From NCBI RefSeq assembly GCF_003202435.1, contig NZ_QJHK01000006.1:62001-126000 (forward strand): a DNA stretch of 64,000 nucleotides, given 5' to 3'. The stretch is from Flavobacterium cheongpyeongense. Lineage in GTDB: Bacteria; Bacteroidota; Bacteroidia; Flavobacteriales; Flavobacteriaceae. Made by a program: the position numbers and the translations under genes. The notes below the pieces were generated by a model that saw only the letters and a list, made by a program, of their open reading frames with translations, had not been told where the DNA came from and did not search any database. The stretch's first letter is position 1; each line of letters begins with the position of its first letter. Shown here piece after piece: positions 35,071-43,936 of this stretch.

Positions 35071-35113
35071 ATTCCAAAATCCACAGCTCATGTTAGGATT
35101 TTAGAAATGGAAT
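35071..35113. repeat. Imperfect inverted repeat between murE and mraY
   Basis: AAAATCC/GGATTTT and ATTCC/GGAAT pair across a 13-base loop with a short bulge (35071-35082 with 35096-35113). It is the only sizeable gap in the murE-mraY-murD run and carries no T-run, so it looks more like an intergenic palindrome or RNA processing hairpin than a terminator. Confidence 0.45.
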
Positions 35114-35145
35114 TTAATTCGAAATTGGAATAAAAAAAATAAGAT

Positions 35146-36378
35146 ATGCTATACTATTTATTTGAATATTTAAACAAAACATTGGATGTTCCCGGAGCAG
35201 GAGTATTTCAGTACATTACTTTCAGATCAGCTTTGGCCTTTATGCTTTCGTTGCTTTTGTCAACAATTTACGGAAAAAGAATTATAAACTTTTTACGCCG
35301 CCAGCAAGTAGGAGAAACTGTTCGTGAGTTAGGGCTAGCAGGTCAAAATGAAAAAGCAGGTACTCCAACAATGGGAGGATTGATCATCATTTTTGCTACT
35401 CTAATACCTGTTTTGTTATTTGCCCGTTTGCATAATATTTATATTGTATTACTTATTGTTACAACACTTTGGATGGGTACAATAGGTTTTGTGGATGATT
35501 ATATTAAAATATTCAAAAAGGATAAAGAAGGACTTAAAGGTAAATTCAAGGTTATTGGTCAGGTTGGTCTTGGTATTATTGTAGGATCCGTTCTTTATTT
35601 TAATCCGGCTGTTACAGTGAGAACAGATACTGGTTATAGTGAAAGTTTCAAAGCCACTAATACCACGACTGTTGTTCTTCAGGCTCCTGTTGAAGAAAAA
35701 TCAACTGCCACTACAATACCTTTTGTAAAAAACAATGAGTTTGATTATGCTGAAATTTTAGCGTGGACTGGTGAAGGCTATGAAAAATGGGCCTGGTTGA
35801 TTTTTATTCCGGTTGTTATTTTTATTATTACTGCAGTTTCTAATGGAGCTAATTTGACTGATGGGATAGATGGTCTTGCAGCAGGAACTTCGGCCATATC
35901 TGTCTTGGCACTTGGGATATTTACGTTTGTTTCGGGTAATATCATTTTTTCTAATTACCTCAATATAATGTATATCCCCAATTCAGGAGAAATGACCGTT
36001 TTTATTTCTGCTTTTGTAGGTGCTTTGATTGGTTTTCTTTGGTATAATTCTTATCCGGCATCTGTTTTTATGGGAGATACGGGAAGTCTAACCATTGGAG
36101 GGATTATAGCAGTATTAGCAATTGCTGTTCGTAAAGAAATATTAATTGTTTTGTTTTGTGGAATTTTCCTGGCAGAAAGCGCTTCAGTAATTATTCAGGT
36201 GGCTTATTTTAAATATACTAAAAAGCGTTTTGGAGAAGGCAGAAGAATTTTCCTGATGTCGCCTTTGCATCATCATTATCAGAAAAAAGGATATCATGAA
36301 AGTAAAATCGTGACGCGTTTCTGGATCGTAGCTGTCATGCTGGCAATATTGTCAATTGTTACTTTAAAATTGAGATAG
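35146..36378 (+). CDS. mraY: Phospho-MurNAc-pentapeptide transferase MraY
   Basis: A 410-residue integral membrane enzyme that makes lipid I. Signature motifs: [33 protein letters not shown] (catalytic Asp pair), [15 protein letters not shown] and FMGDTGSL, and the histidine-rich [10 protein letters not shown]. It is about 50 residues longer than E. coli MraY because of a Thr/Val-rich insertion after the fourth or fifth membrane helix (about residues 160-210). The stop is directly followed by murD. Confidence 0.96.
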   Translation: MLYYLFEYLNKTLDVPGAGVFQYITFRSALAFMLSLLLSTIYGKRIINFLRRQQVGETVRELGLAGQNEKAGTPTMGGLIIIFATLIPVLLFARLHNIYIVLLIVTTLWMGTIGFVDDYIKIFKKDKEGLKGKFKVIGQVGLGIIVGSVLYFNPAVTVRTDTGYSESFKATNTTTVVLQAPVEEKSTATTIPFVKNNEFDYAEILAWTGEGYEKWAWLIFIPVVIFIITAVSNGANLTDGIDGLAAGTSAISVLALGIFTFVSGNIIFSNYLNIMYIPNSGEMTVFISAFVGALIGFLWYNSYPASVFMGDTGSLTIGGIIAVLAIAVRKEILIVLFCGIFLAESASVIIQVAYFKYTKKRFGEGRRIFLMSPLHHHYQKKGYHESKIVTRFWIVAVMLAILSIVTLKLR

Positions 36379-37713
36379 ATGAGTAGATTGGTAGTATTAG
36401 GAGGAGGAGAAAGCGGTGTCGGAACCGCAATACTCGGAAAGAAAAAAGGATATGATGTTTTTGTATCTGATTTTGGGAAAATAAAGGAAAGTTATAAAGA
36501 AGTTCTTGTAATTAATGGAATTGCCTGGGAAGAAGAGCAACACACAGAAGATCTGATTTTGAATGCCGATGTCGTCATGAAAAGCCCGGGAATTCCAGAA
36601 AAATCTCCCATAGTAAAAAAGCTCGTCGCTGCCGGAATTAAAGTAATATCAGAAATCGAGTTTGCAAAGCCTTACACCGAAGCATTGACAATCGGAATAA
36701 CAGGGAGTAATGGTAAAACCACGACAACAATGTTAACGCATCATTTGCTAAAATCAGCAGGATTAAATGTTGGTTTAGGTGGCAACATAGGAAAAAGTTT
36801 TGCATGGCAGGTTGCCGAAAATAAATATGATGCTTACGTGCTCGAATTAAGCAGTTTTCAGCTCGATGGAATAATAGAGTACAGACCGGATATTGCCATA
36901 ATAACCAATATAAGTCCAGATCATTTAGATCGTTACGATTATAAATATGCGAATTATATTAATTCAAAGTTCAGAATTACAATGAATCAGACAGAAAGTG
37001 ATTATCTGATTTACGATGCCGATGATGAAGCAACTACAGAATGGTTAAAAAACAATAAAACAAAAGCTAAATTAATTCCTTTTTCACTGACTAAAAGTTT
37101 TGACGAAGGAGCTTCTATAAATAACAATAAAATGGAAATAAAGATCAACCAGGAAGAGTTTACAATGGAAACAGAATACATTGCGTTAGAAGGAAAACAT
37201 AATATTAAAAATGCAATGGCAGCAAGCTCTGTAGCAAAATTGATGCAAATCAGAAATGCAACAATTCGCGAAAGTTTATCAAATTTTCAAGGTGTTGAAC
37301 ACCGCTTAGAAAAGGTTTTAAAAATTCAAAATGTACAGTACATCAATGACTCAAAAGCAACAAATGTAAATGCTACTTTCTTTGCTTTAGAAAATATGAA
37401 TGTACCAACAGTCTGGATTGTGGGTGGTGTTGATAAAGGAAATGATTACAATGAATTAATGTCATTGGTTCGCGAAAAAGTAAAAGCAATTATTTGCTTA
37501 GGGATTGATAATCGCAAAATTATCGAAGCTTTTGGTGATGTAGTTGATATTATGGTAGAGGTAAACAATATGAATGATGCTGTGAAAACAGCTCAAAGAT
37601 TAACTGAAAAAGGAGATACGGTATTATTATCTCCTGCCTGCGCAAGTTTTGATTTATTCGAGAGTTACGAAGACAGAGGAAAGCAGTTTAAGCAAGCGGT
37701 ACACAACTTGTAA
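36379..37713 (+). CDS. murD: UDP-MurNAc-L-alanine:D-glutamate ligase
   Basis: A 444-residue Mur ligase. It opens with a Rossmann-like VVLGGGESGVGTAILGKKKG, ATP-binding ITGSNGKTTTTML, ELSSFQLDG, SPDHLDRY and the C-terminal GGVDKGNDY. It adds D-Glu to the stem peptide in the cytoplasm. The ATG follows the mraY stop without a gap. An 80-base spacer with a long palindrome separates it from ftsW. Confidence 0.96.
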   Translation: MSRLVVLGGGESGVGTAILGKKKGYDVFVSDFGKIKESYKEVLVINGIAWEEEQHTEDLILNADVVMKSPGIPEKSPIVKKLVAAGIKVISEIEFAKPYTEALTIGITGSNGKTTTTMLTHHLLKSAGLNVGLGGNIGKSFAWQVAENKYDAYVLELSSFQLDGIIEYRPDIAIITNISPDHLDRYDYKYANYINSKFRITMNQTESDYLIYDADDEATTEWLKNNKTKAKLIPFSLTKSFDEGASINNNKMEIKINQEEFTMETEYIALEGKHNIKNAMAASSVAKLMQIRNATIRESLSNFQGVEHRLEKVLKIQNVQYINDSKATNVNATFFALENMNVPTVWIVGGVDKGNDYNELMSLVREKVKAIICLGIDNRKIIEAFGDVVDIMVEVNNMNDAVKTAQRLTEKGDTVLLSPACASFDLFESYEDRGKQFKQAVHNL

Positions 37714-37728
37714 AAAAATTTGTTCCAG

Positions 37729-37768
37729 GTTTTAGGTTTCAAGTTAGGATGAACTTGAAACCTAAAAC
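37729..37768. repeat. Perfect 17-bp inverted repeat between murD and ftsW
   Basis: GTTTTAGGTTTCAAGTT (37729-37745) and its exact complement AACTTGAAACCTAAAAC (37752-37768) enclose a 6-base loop. No T-run follows, so a simple terminator is unlikely within an essential operon; RNA processing, attenuation or a palindromic intergenic repeat are possible. Confidence 0.7.
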
Positions 37769-37792
37769 AAGAAATACTTGAAATTAAAGATT

Positions 37793-39103
37793 ATGAAAGA
37801 GCTAGTTAACAAATTAAAAGGAGATAGAGTAATATGGTCATTCGTGGCTTTATTAGCGCTGTTTTCGTTTATGCCTGTTTTTAGTGCGAGTAGTAATTTG
37901 GCTTACATCGGTCATGGAACCGGAAATACTTTAGGGTATTTGGTCAAACATCTAGCCCATATTTGTATTGGTTTTTTGATTATCTATTGGGTGCATAAAG
38001 TGCCATACCATTATTTTAGAGCCATTTCAAAAATTGCCTTGCCTGTTGTTTGGTTTTTGTTGCTTTACACATTGTTAAAAGGAACTGTAATTGCCGGTGC
38101 AAATGCAAGTCGTTGGATCCAGGTGCCTTTTATTGGTATTACATTTCAGACGTCGACTTTGGCAGCAATCGTTCTTTTTATATTTGTAGCACGTTATTTA
38201 TCAAAAACAAAAGACAGCAATGAACCTTTTCAGGTTTCATTAATACAGCTTTGGTTGCCGGTTTTTATAACACTGGCACTTATTTTACCGGCAAACTTTT
38301 CGACCACAGCGTTGATTTTCGCCATGGTAATAATGCTGACTTTTATTGGTAAATATCCATTAAAATATATTGGTTTCATTATTGGTTCAGGTGTTGCAAT
38401 GCTGATATTTTTCTTATTGGTAGCAAAAGCATTTCCAGATTCAAGGTTCTTCAGCAGGGTATCAACTTGGGAAAGCCGTATTATGAATTTTACCACAGAC
38501 AAACCTGATGAAGATGATTATCAAATTGAGAAAGCAAAAATTGCTATCGCATCGGGAAGATTAGGAGGTTTAGGTCCAGGGAAAAGTGTTCAGAAAAACT
38601 TTCTACCGCAATCATCTTCTGATTTTATTTATGCGATTGTAGTAGAAGAATACGGACTAGTTGGAGGAGTTTCAATCTTGCTTTTATATTTGTTGTTGCT
38701 TTTCAGATTTGTAATTGCATCGCATAAAGCAAATACACTTTTTGGAAAATTAGTGGTCGTAGGGCTTGGTTTTCCAATGATATTTCAGGCAATGATTAAT
38801 ATGGCAGTAGCTGTTGAATTATTGCCGGTAACAGGACAAACGCTCCCGCTTATAAGTAGTGGTGGTAGTTCTATCTGGATGACTTGTTTCTCTTTGGGAA
38901 TTATTATCAGTGTGACTAAAAAAGAAGAAGAAATTGCAGAAGAACAACAAGATAAAGAAAGAAGAAAAGAAGCACTTCAAAGGCTAATTGATAAAGAATT
39001 ATCAGAGGAAGATTTACCTGCTGATGAAATATATAAAGAAGAGGGAATGTATTCGATCGAAGATAATTCCGGAAATCCGATGAATGCAGTATTAAATAAA
39101 TAA
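37793..39103 (+). CDS. ftsW: Septal peptidoglycan polymerase FtsW (SEDS family)
   Basis: A 436-residue polytopic membrane protein with about ten helices. SEDS features: the GANASRWIQVPFIGITFQTS region, the loop with SRFFSRVSTWESRI and IASGRLGGLGPGKSVQKNFL, then ISSGGSSIW near the last helices. It polymerises lipid II together with the ftsI product. I chose the ATG at 37793; a TTG at 37778 would add five residues. A charged cytoplasmic tail of about 55 residues is longer than usual. Confidence 0.95.
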   Translation: MKELVNKLKGDRVIWSFVALLALFSFMPVFSASSNLAYIGHGTGNTLGYLVKHLAHICIGFLIIYWVHKVPYHYFRAISKIALPVVWFLLLYTLLKGTVIAGANASRWIQVPFIGITFQTSTLAAIVLFIFVARYLSKTKDSNEPFQVSLIQLWLPVFITLALILPANFSTTALIFAMVIMLTFIGKYPLKYIGFIIGSGVAMLIFFLLVAKAFPDSRFFSRVSTWESRIMNFTTDKPDEDDYQIEKAKIAIASGRLGGLGPGKSVQKNFLPQSSSDFIYAIVVEEYGLVGGVSILLLYLLLLFRFVIASHKANTLFGKLVVVGLGFPMIFQAMINMAVAVELLPVTGQTLPLISSGGSSIWMTCFSLGIIISVTKKEEEIAEEQQDKERRKEALQRLIDKELSEEDLPADEIYKEEGMYSIEDNSGNPMNAVLNK

Positions 39104-39147
39104 AATTGAGAAGAGAATAGTTTTTAAACACTATACTTTAAAAAAAT

Positions 39148-40233
39148 ATGACACAATATAAATTCATACTAAGCGGTGGCGGGACAGGAGGACATATTTA
39201 TCCTGCCATTGCGATTGCAAATGAGTTGAAATTACAATTTCCTGATGCTGAATTTCTTTTTGTAGGTGCCAAAGATAAAATGGAAATGCAAAAAGTACCT
39301 CAGGCTGGTTACGAAATAAAAGGTCTTTGGATTGCCGGTTTACAAAGAAAGTTAACATTACAAAATATAATGTTTCCTTTAAAATTAGCAGCAAGTTTGC
39401 TAGAGTCAAGAAGAATTATTAAGCAGTTTAAGCCGAATGTAGTAATCGGAACTGGTGGTTTTGCCAGTGGACCTTTATTGCAGGCAGCCGGTTCAGTAGG
39501 AATTCCAACCGTTATTCAGGAACAAAATTCTTTTCCGGGAATTACCAATAAATTATTAAGTAAAAAAGCAAATTCGATTTGTGTAGCTTATGAAAATTTA
39601 GAAAGATTTTTTCCAAAAGAAAAAATCATTTTGACAGGAAATCCCGTTCGCCAGGATTTAATTGATATAGATAGTAAAAGAAGCGAAGCAATTACTTTTT
39701 ATGGCTTAGATCCAAATAAAAAAACATTGTTGGTTCTGGGAGGAAGTTTAGGTGCCAGAAGAATCAATCAGTTGATTGAGAAAGAACTGCAGAATTTTGT
39801 TTCGCAAGAGGTACAGGTAATTTGGCAATGCGGAAAACTATATTTTGAGGATTATAAAAAATACAATCAGCCAAATGTAAAAGTGGTTGATTTCATTGAA
39901 AGAATGGATTTTGTTTATGCTGCGTCAGATTTGATTATTTCGCGTGCAGGTGCTTCCTCAGTTTCTGAATTATGCATTGTGGGGAAACCGGTAATTTTCA
40001 TTCCGTCGCCAAATGTGGCCGAAGATCATCAGACCAAAAATGCTCAGGCAATTGTAGAAGCAAAAGGAGCCATTTTATTAAAAGAAACAGAATTAGAAAG
40101 TGAATTTAGTATTGTTTTTGAAGCTTTATTGAAAGACTCAGAGAAGCAGCATCAATTAAGCGAGAATATTAAAAAATTAGCTAAGCCAAATGCTACGAAA
40201 GTTATAGTAGACGAAATTAAAAAGTTGTTATAA
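39148..40233 (+). CDS. murG: UDP-GlcNAc:MurNAc-pentapeptide GlcNAc transferase MurG
   Basis: A 361-residue GT28 glycosyltransferase that makes lipid II at the inner face of the membrane. N-terminal [47 protein letters not shown], and the C-terminal [20 protein letters not shown] which binds the UDP-sugar. Normal length. A 145-base spacer without gene separates it from murC. Confidence 0.96.
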   Translation: MTQYKFILSGGGTGGHIYPAIAIANELKLQFPDAEFLFVGAKDKMEMQKVPQAGYEIKGLWIAGLQRKLTLQNIMFPLKLAASLLESRRIIKQFKPNVVIGTGGFASGPLLQAAGSVGIPTVIQEQNSFPGITNKLLSKKANSICVAYENLERFFPKEKIILTGNPVRQDLIDIDSKRSEAITFYGLDPNKKTLLVLGGSLGARRINQLIEKELQNFVSQEVQVIWQCGKLYFEDYKKYNQPNVKVVDFIERMDFVYAASDLIISRAGASSVSELCIVGKPVIFIPSPNVAEDHQTKNAQAIVEAKGAILLKETELESEFSIVFEALLKDSEKQHQLSENIKKLAKPNATKVIVDEIKKLL

Positions 40234-40378
40234 TATAACTTTAATTGATAATTATAGAACACGATAAAGAATTCAGAACGCTATTTTTAAGTGTTTTGAG
40301 TTATTAAAATAAAAACACACAAAAGCTTAATTACTAATTTCTTATAAATGTGTAAATAGCTCAAAATTAAAAATTGAA

Positions 40379-41728
40379 ATGAATTTAAATCAAATACAAA
40401 ACGTTTATTTTATAGGTATCGGAGGAATCGGTATGAGTGCTTTGGCCCGTTATTTCAAGTATATCGGAAAAAAAGTTTCAGGATACGATAAAACGCCTTC
40501 AATGCTTACAAGTGAATTAATCGAAAGCGGTATTGATATTCATTTTGAAGATAATATAGGACTAATTCCTAACGACTATTATGTAGAAAATACTTTAGTG
40601 ATTTTTACACCTGCCGTTCCTATAACACACTCAGAGTGGAATTATTTCATCGAAAGAAATTATCAGGTCAAAAAACGCGCCGAAGTTCTGGGGATTATCA
40701 CAAAAGACACATTTTGCTTTGCTGTGGCAGGCACACATGGAAAAACTACAACATCTAGTATTTTAGGTCACATCCTGCATGAAAGTGGAGCAGATGTTAC
40801 GGCATTTGTAGGTGGTATTGTAGAGAATTATAACTCTAATTTGATTGGAAGCGGAAAAACCGTAACAGTTGTAGAAGCAGATGAATTTGACAGGTCATTT
40901 TTGCATTTGCATCCCAATATTGCCTGTGTTACATCAATGGATGCAGATCATTTAGATATTTACGGAACAAGTGATGCAATTGAAGCATCATTTATAGAAT
41001 TTGCTTCAAAAGTCGAAGACAGAAATAAATTGTTTATAACAAAACAGCTGCCTCTTGATGGAATGCAGTGTGCTATAAATGAAGATGCAGTATATAAAGC
41101 GTATAATATCCGAATTGAAGAAGGAAGCTATGTTTTTGATGTGAAGACACCATCAGAGATTATGAAGGATTTGCGTTTTGGACTTCCGGGAAAACATAAT
41201 TTAATGAATGCTTTAATGGCTATTGCGATGTCAAAAACTTTTGGTACTGCAACAGAGGCTATTGCAAAAGCACTTGCTTCTTTTAACGGAATCAGAAGAC
41301 GTTTTTCATACCAGATAAAAACAGAAAAATTAGTTTATATAGATGATTATGCCCATCATCCAACAGAAATAAATGCTGTTCATCAGGCGGTTACAGAGTT
41401 GTATCCCGGACGAAAAGTATTAGCCGTTTTTCAACCGCATTTATTTAGCAGAACAAGAGATTTTGCAGATGGATTTGCAGAAAGTTTGTCAGCTTTTGAT
41501 GAAGTGTTTTTAATGGATATCTATCCAGCACGCGAATTACCGATGGAAGGAATTACATCAGAATGGCTGATGACAAAAATGACAAATCCTAACAAAAAAA
41601 TTGTTGCAAAAAATGATTTATTAGCGCAGATTAAAGCCAGTGATGCGCCAATAATTGTAACCATCGGAGCTGGTGATATTGGAGAAATGGTTCCGTCAAT
41701 CAAAAAAACACTAAATGAAAATATTTAA
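40379..41728 (+). CDS. murC: UDP-N-acetylmuramate:L-alanine ligase
   Basis: A 449-residue Mur ligase that adds the first amino acid. YFIGIGGIGMSALARYF is the UDP-binding start, AVAGTHGKTTTSSILG the ATP loop, EADEFDRSFL and SMDADHLDIY conserved blocks, and IDDYAHHPTEI the C-terminal signature. It overlaps ftsQ by 14 bases. Confidence 0.97.
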   Translation: MNLNQIQNVYFIGIGGIGMSALARYFKYIGKKVSGYDKTPSMLTSELIESGIDIHFEDNIGLIPNDYYVENTLVIFTPAVPITHSEWNYFIERNYQVKKRAEVLGIITKDTFCFAVAGTHGKTTTSSILGHILHESGADVTAFVGGIVENYNSNLIGSGKTVTVVEADEFDRSFLHLHPNIACVTSMDADHLDIYGTSDAIEASFIEFASKVEDRNKLFITKQLPLDGMQCAINEDAVYKAYNIRIEEGSYVFDVKTPSEIMKDLRFGLPGKHNLMNALMAIAMSKTFGTATEAIAKALASFNGIRRRFSYQIKTEKLVYIDDYAHHPTEINAVHQAVTELYPGRKVLAVFQPHLFSRTRDFADGFAESLSAFDEVFLMDIYPARELPMEGITSEWLMTKMTNPNKKIVAKNDLLAQIKASDAPIIVTIGAGDIGEMVPSIKKTLNENI

Positions 41729-42437
41729 TTGGACAAATATTCGATTGATTCTCATTTTTGGACTTGTTCTTTTTTTGTATTCGTTTGCCCAGCATCGAAA
41801 CGGAGATAGAAAACTCAAAAAAGCTATGGTTGTTTTTGTAGGAGAAAATACGCTTTTTGTGAAGCCGGAAACGGTTAATAAATTGTTGATAGAAAATAAA
41901 AGAGACGCTTCCAGTATCCGAAAAGATGAAGTAGATTTGAACAAAATTGAAAAAATCCTCGATGCACACGACATGATTGAAAAGTCAGATGTTTTTGTAA
42001 GTATCGATGGAGTTCTCAAAGCGCAGGTAAAACAGAGAACACCAATAGTAAGAGTTTATGATGGTGTGAGCTCTTTCTATGTTGATTATGAAGGAAATAA
42101 AATGCCTTTGTCTGACAATTTTACGGCGCGGGTTCCTCTTGTTTCGGGGACAATAAATAAAAAAAATAACGAAGATTTAGCTGCCCTATTTCGCACAATT
42201 TATGACGATGCGTTTTTGAAAAAAAACATCATTGCAATAGAAATTATGCCTAATGGTAGCTTAAAGATGTTTAATAGAAATTATAATTACTTCATTGATT
42301 TTGGAAGAACGATGAATATGGATGAAAAATTCAGGAATTATAAAGCCTTTTTTCAAAAAGCTGTTTTAGACAGTTCGTTATATAAATATAATAAAATTGA
42401 TCTCAGGTTTACGGAACAAGTAGTTTGCACAAAATAG
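41715..42437 (+). CDS. ftsQ: Cell division protein FtsQ
   Basis: A 240-residue bitopic protein: short basic N-terminus, one membrane helix (LILIFGLVLFLYSFA), then a periplasmic POTRA-like domain (about 40-115, ending DVFVSIDGVLKAQVKQRTPI) and a beta domain. It connects FtsA/FtsZ-side assembly with FtsL and the synthase. The start lies within the end of murC; six bases separate the stop from ftsA. Confidence 0.9.
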   Translation: MKIFNWTNIRLILIFGLVLFLYSFAQHRNGDRKLKKAMVVFVGENTLFVKPETVNKLLIENKRDASSIRKDEVDLNKIEKILDAHDMIEKSDVFVSIDGVLKAQVKQRTPIVRVYDGVSSFYVDYEGNKMPLSDNFTARVPLVSGTINKKNNEDLAALFRTIYDDAFLKKNIIAIEIMPNGSLKMFNRNYNYFIDFGRTMNMDEKFRNYKAFFQKAVLDSSLYKYNKIDLRFTEQVVCTK

Positions 42438-42443
42438 TAGAAA

Positions 42444-43853
42444 ATGGAAAAAGATAATATTGCAGTAGGTCTAGATATTGGAACAACCAAAATAGTTGCC
42501 ATGATAGGCAAAAAGAATGAGTATGGAAAATTAGAAATTTTGGGTATTGGTAAATCCAAAAGTCTGGGTGTAGCAAGGGGTGTTGTAAACAACATTACAC
42601 AAACGATCCAATCGATTCAGCAAGCTATTCTTGAAGCCGAAACAAACTCAGGTTATAAAATTAAAGACGTGGTTGTCGGTATTGCAGGACAACACATCAG
42701 AAGTATTCAGCATACCGATTACATAAGCCGCAATAATCCCGAAGAAGTAATTGGTGAAAAAGATATTCAGCTTTTGATTGATCAGGTCAATAAGCTGGCC
42801 ATGTTACCAGGGGAAGAAATTATTCATGTTTTGCCACAGGAATTTAAAATTGATGGTCAGTCTGAAATAAAAGAACCAATCGGAATGTACGGCGGAAGAT
42901 TAGAATCGAGCTTTCACGTAGTAGTTGGACAGGCATCATCTATCAGAAATGTAGGAAGATGTATTCAGAGTTCAGGAATAGAATTATCCGGACTGACACT
43001 AGAGCCATTGGCTTCGGCAGATGCTGTTTTGAGTCAGGAAGAAAAAGAAGCCGGGGTTGCCCTTATTGATATTGGAGGCGGTACAACAGATTTAGCCATT
43101 TTTAAAGATGGGATCATTCGTCATACTGCTGTAATTCCTTTTGGAGGAAATGTAATTACCGAGGATATTAAAGAAGGGTGTTCAATCATTGAAAAACAGG
43201 CAGAACTTTTAAAAATAAAATTCGGATCAGCATGGCCGGGAGAAAATAAAGACAACGAAATTGTTTCTATTCCAGGTTTGAGAGGAAGAGAACCAAAAGA
43301 AATTTCGCTGAAAAATCTATCAAAAATTATTCACGCCCGTGTGGTAGAGATAATCGAACAGGTTTTTACTGAAATCAAAGCTTACGGACATGAAGATCCA
43401 CGTAAAAAATTAATAGCAGGAATTGTTCTGACAGGTGGTGGAGCACAATTAAAACACATCAAGCAGTTAGTCGAATATATTACGGGTATGGATACCAGAA
43501 TTGGATATCCTAATGAGCATCTGGCAGGGAACTCAAGCGAAGAAATTTCCAGCCCATTGTTTGCAACTGCTGTCGGATTGGTAATGAACAGTATTGAGAA
43601 CAGCTCTCAAAGTGCTGTGAGGATGGAAGTTGTAAATGAACAGCCCAAGGTTGTTTACAGAAATGTTACCCCAGTACCCCAGCAACGATACGAAGTTGAA
43701 GAAAACTACGTTGAAAGAGTGGAGACTATTGAGCAATCAAGAGAGGTTAGAAACAACTCAGCTGTTGAAGAATCCACAGAAACTAAAATAAGAAGATCAT
43801 TTTTTGACAGGTATGTCGACAAAATTAAAGATTTTTTAGACAACGCAGAATAA
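42444..43853 (+). CDS. ftsA: Cell division protein FtsA
   Basis: A 469-residue actin-family protein that tethers FtsZ to the membrane. Phosphate 1 loop AVGLDIGTTKIVAMIG, the SHS2/1C insert (about 85-165) and phosphate 2 ALIDIGGGTTDLAIF, adenosine motif ILTGGGAQLKHI. It ends in an acidic linker followed by an amphipathic helix (RRSFFDRYVDKIKDFLDNAE), the expected membrane-targeting sequence. Confidence 0.96.
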   Translation: MEKDNIAVGLDIGTTKIVAMIGKKNEYGKLEILGIGKSKSLGVARGVVNNITQTIQSIQQAILEAETNSGYKIKDVVVGIAGQHIRSIQHTDYISRNNPEEVIGEKDIQLLIDQVNKLAMLPGEEIIHVLPQEFKIDGQSEIKEPIGMYGGRLESSFHVVVGQASSIRNVGRCIQSSGIELSGLTLEPLASADAVLSQEEKEAGVALIDIGGGTTDLAIFKDGIIRHTAVIPFGGNVITEDIKEGCSIIEKQAELLKIKFGSAWPGENKDNEIVSIPGLRGREPKEISLKNLSKIIHARVVEIIEQVFTEIKAYGHEDPRKKLIAGIVLTGGGAQLKHIKQLVEYITGMDTRIGYPNEHLAGNSSEEISSPLFATAVGLVMNSIENSSQSAVRMEVVNEQPKVVYRNVTPVPQQRYEVEENYVERVETIEQSREVRNNSAVEESTETKIRRSFFDRYVDKIKDFLDNAE

Positions 43854-43936
43854 AATAAATAAGAGAAAAGGAATTACTATTGGCCCCAAGTCAAGAAGTA
43901 AAAAATGTATTAAATAAGAATTTCAAAACCAAAAAG

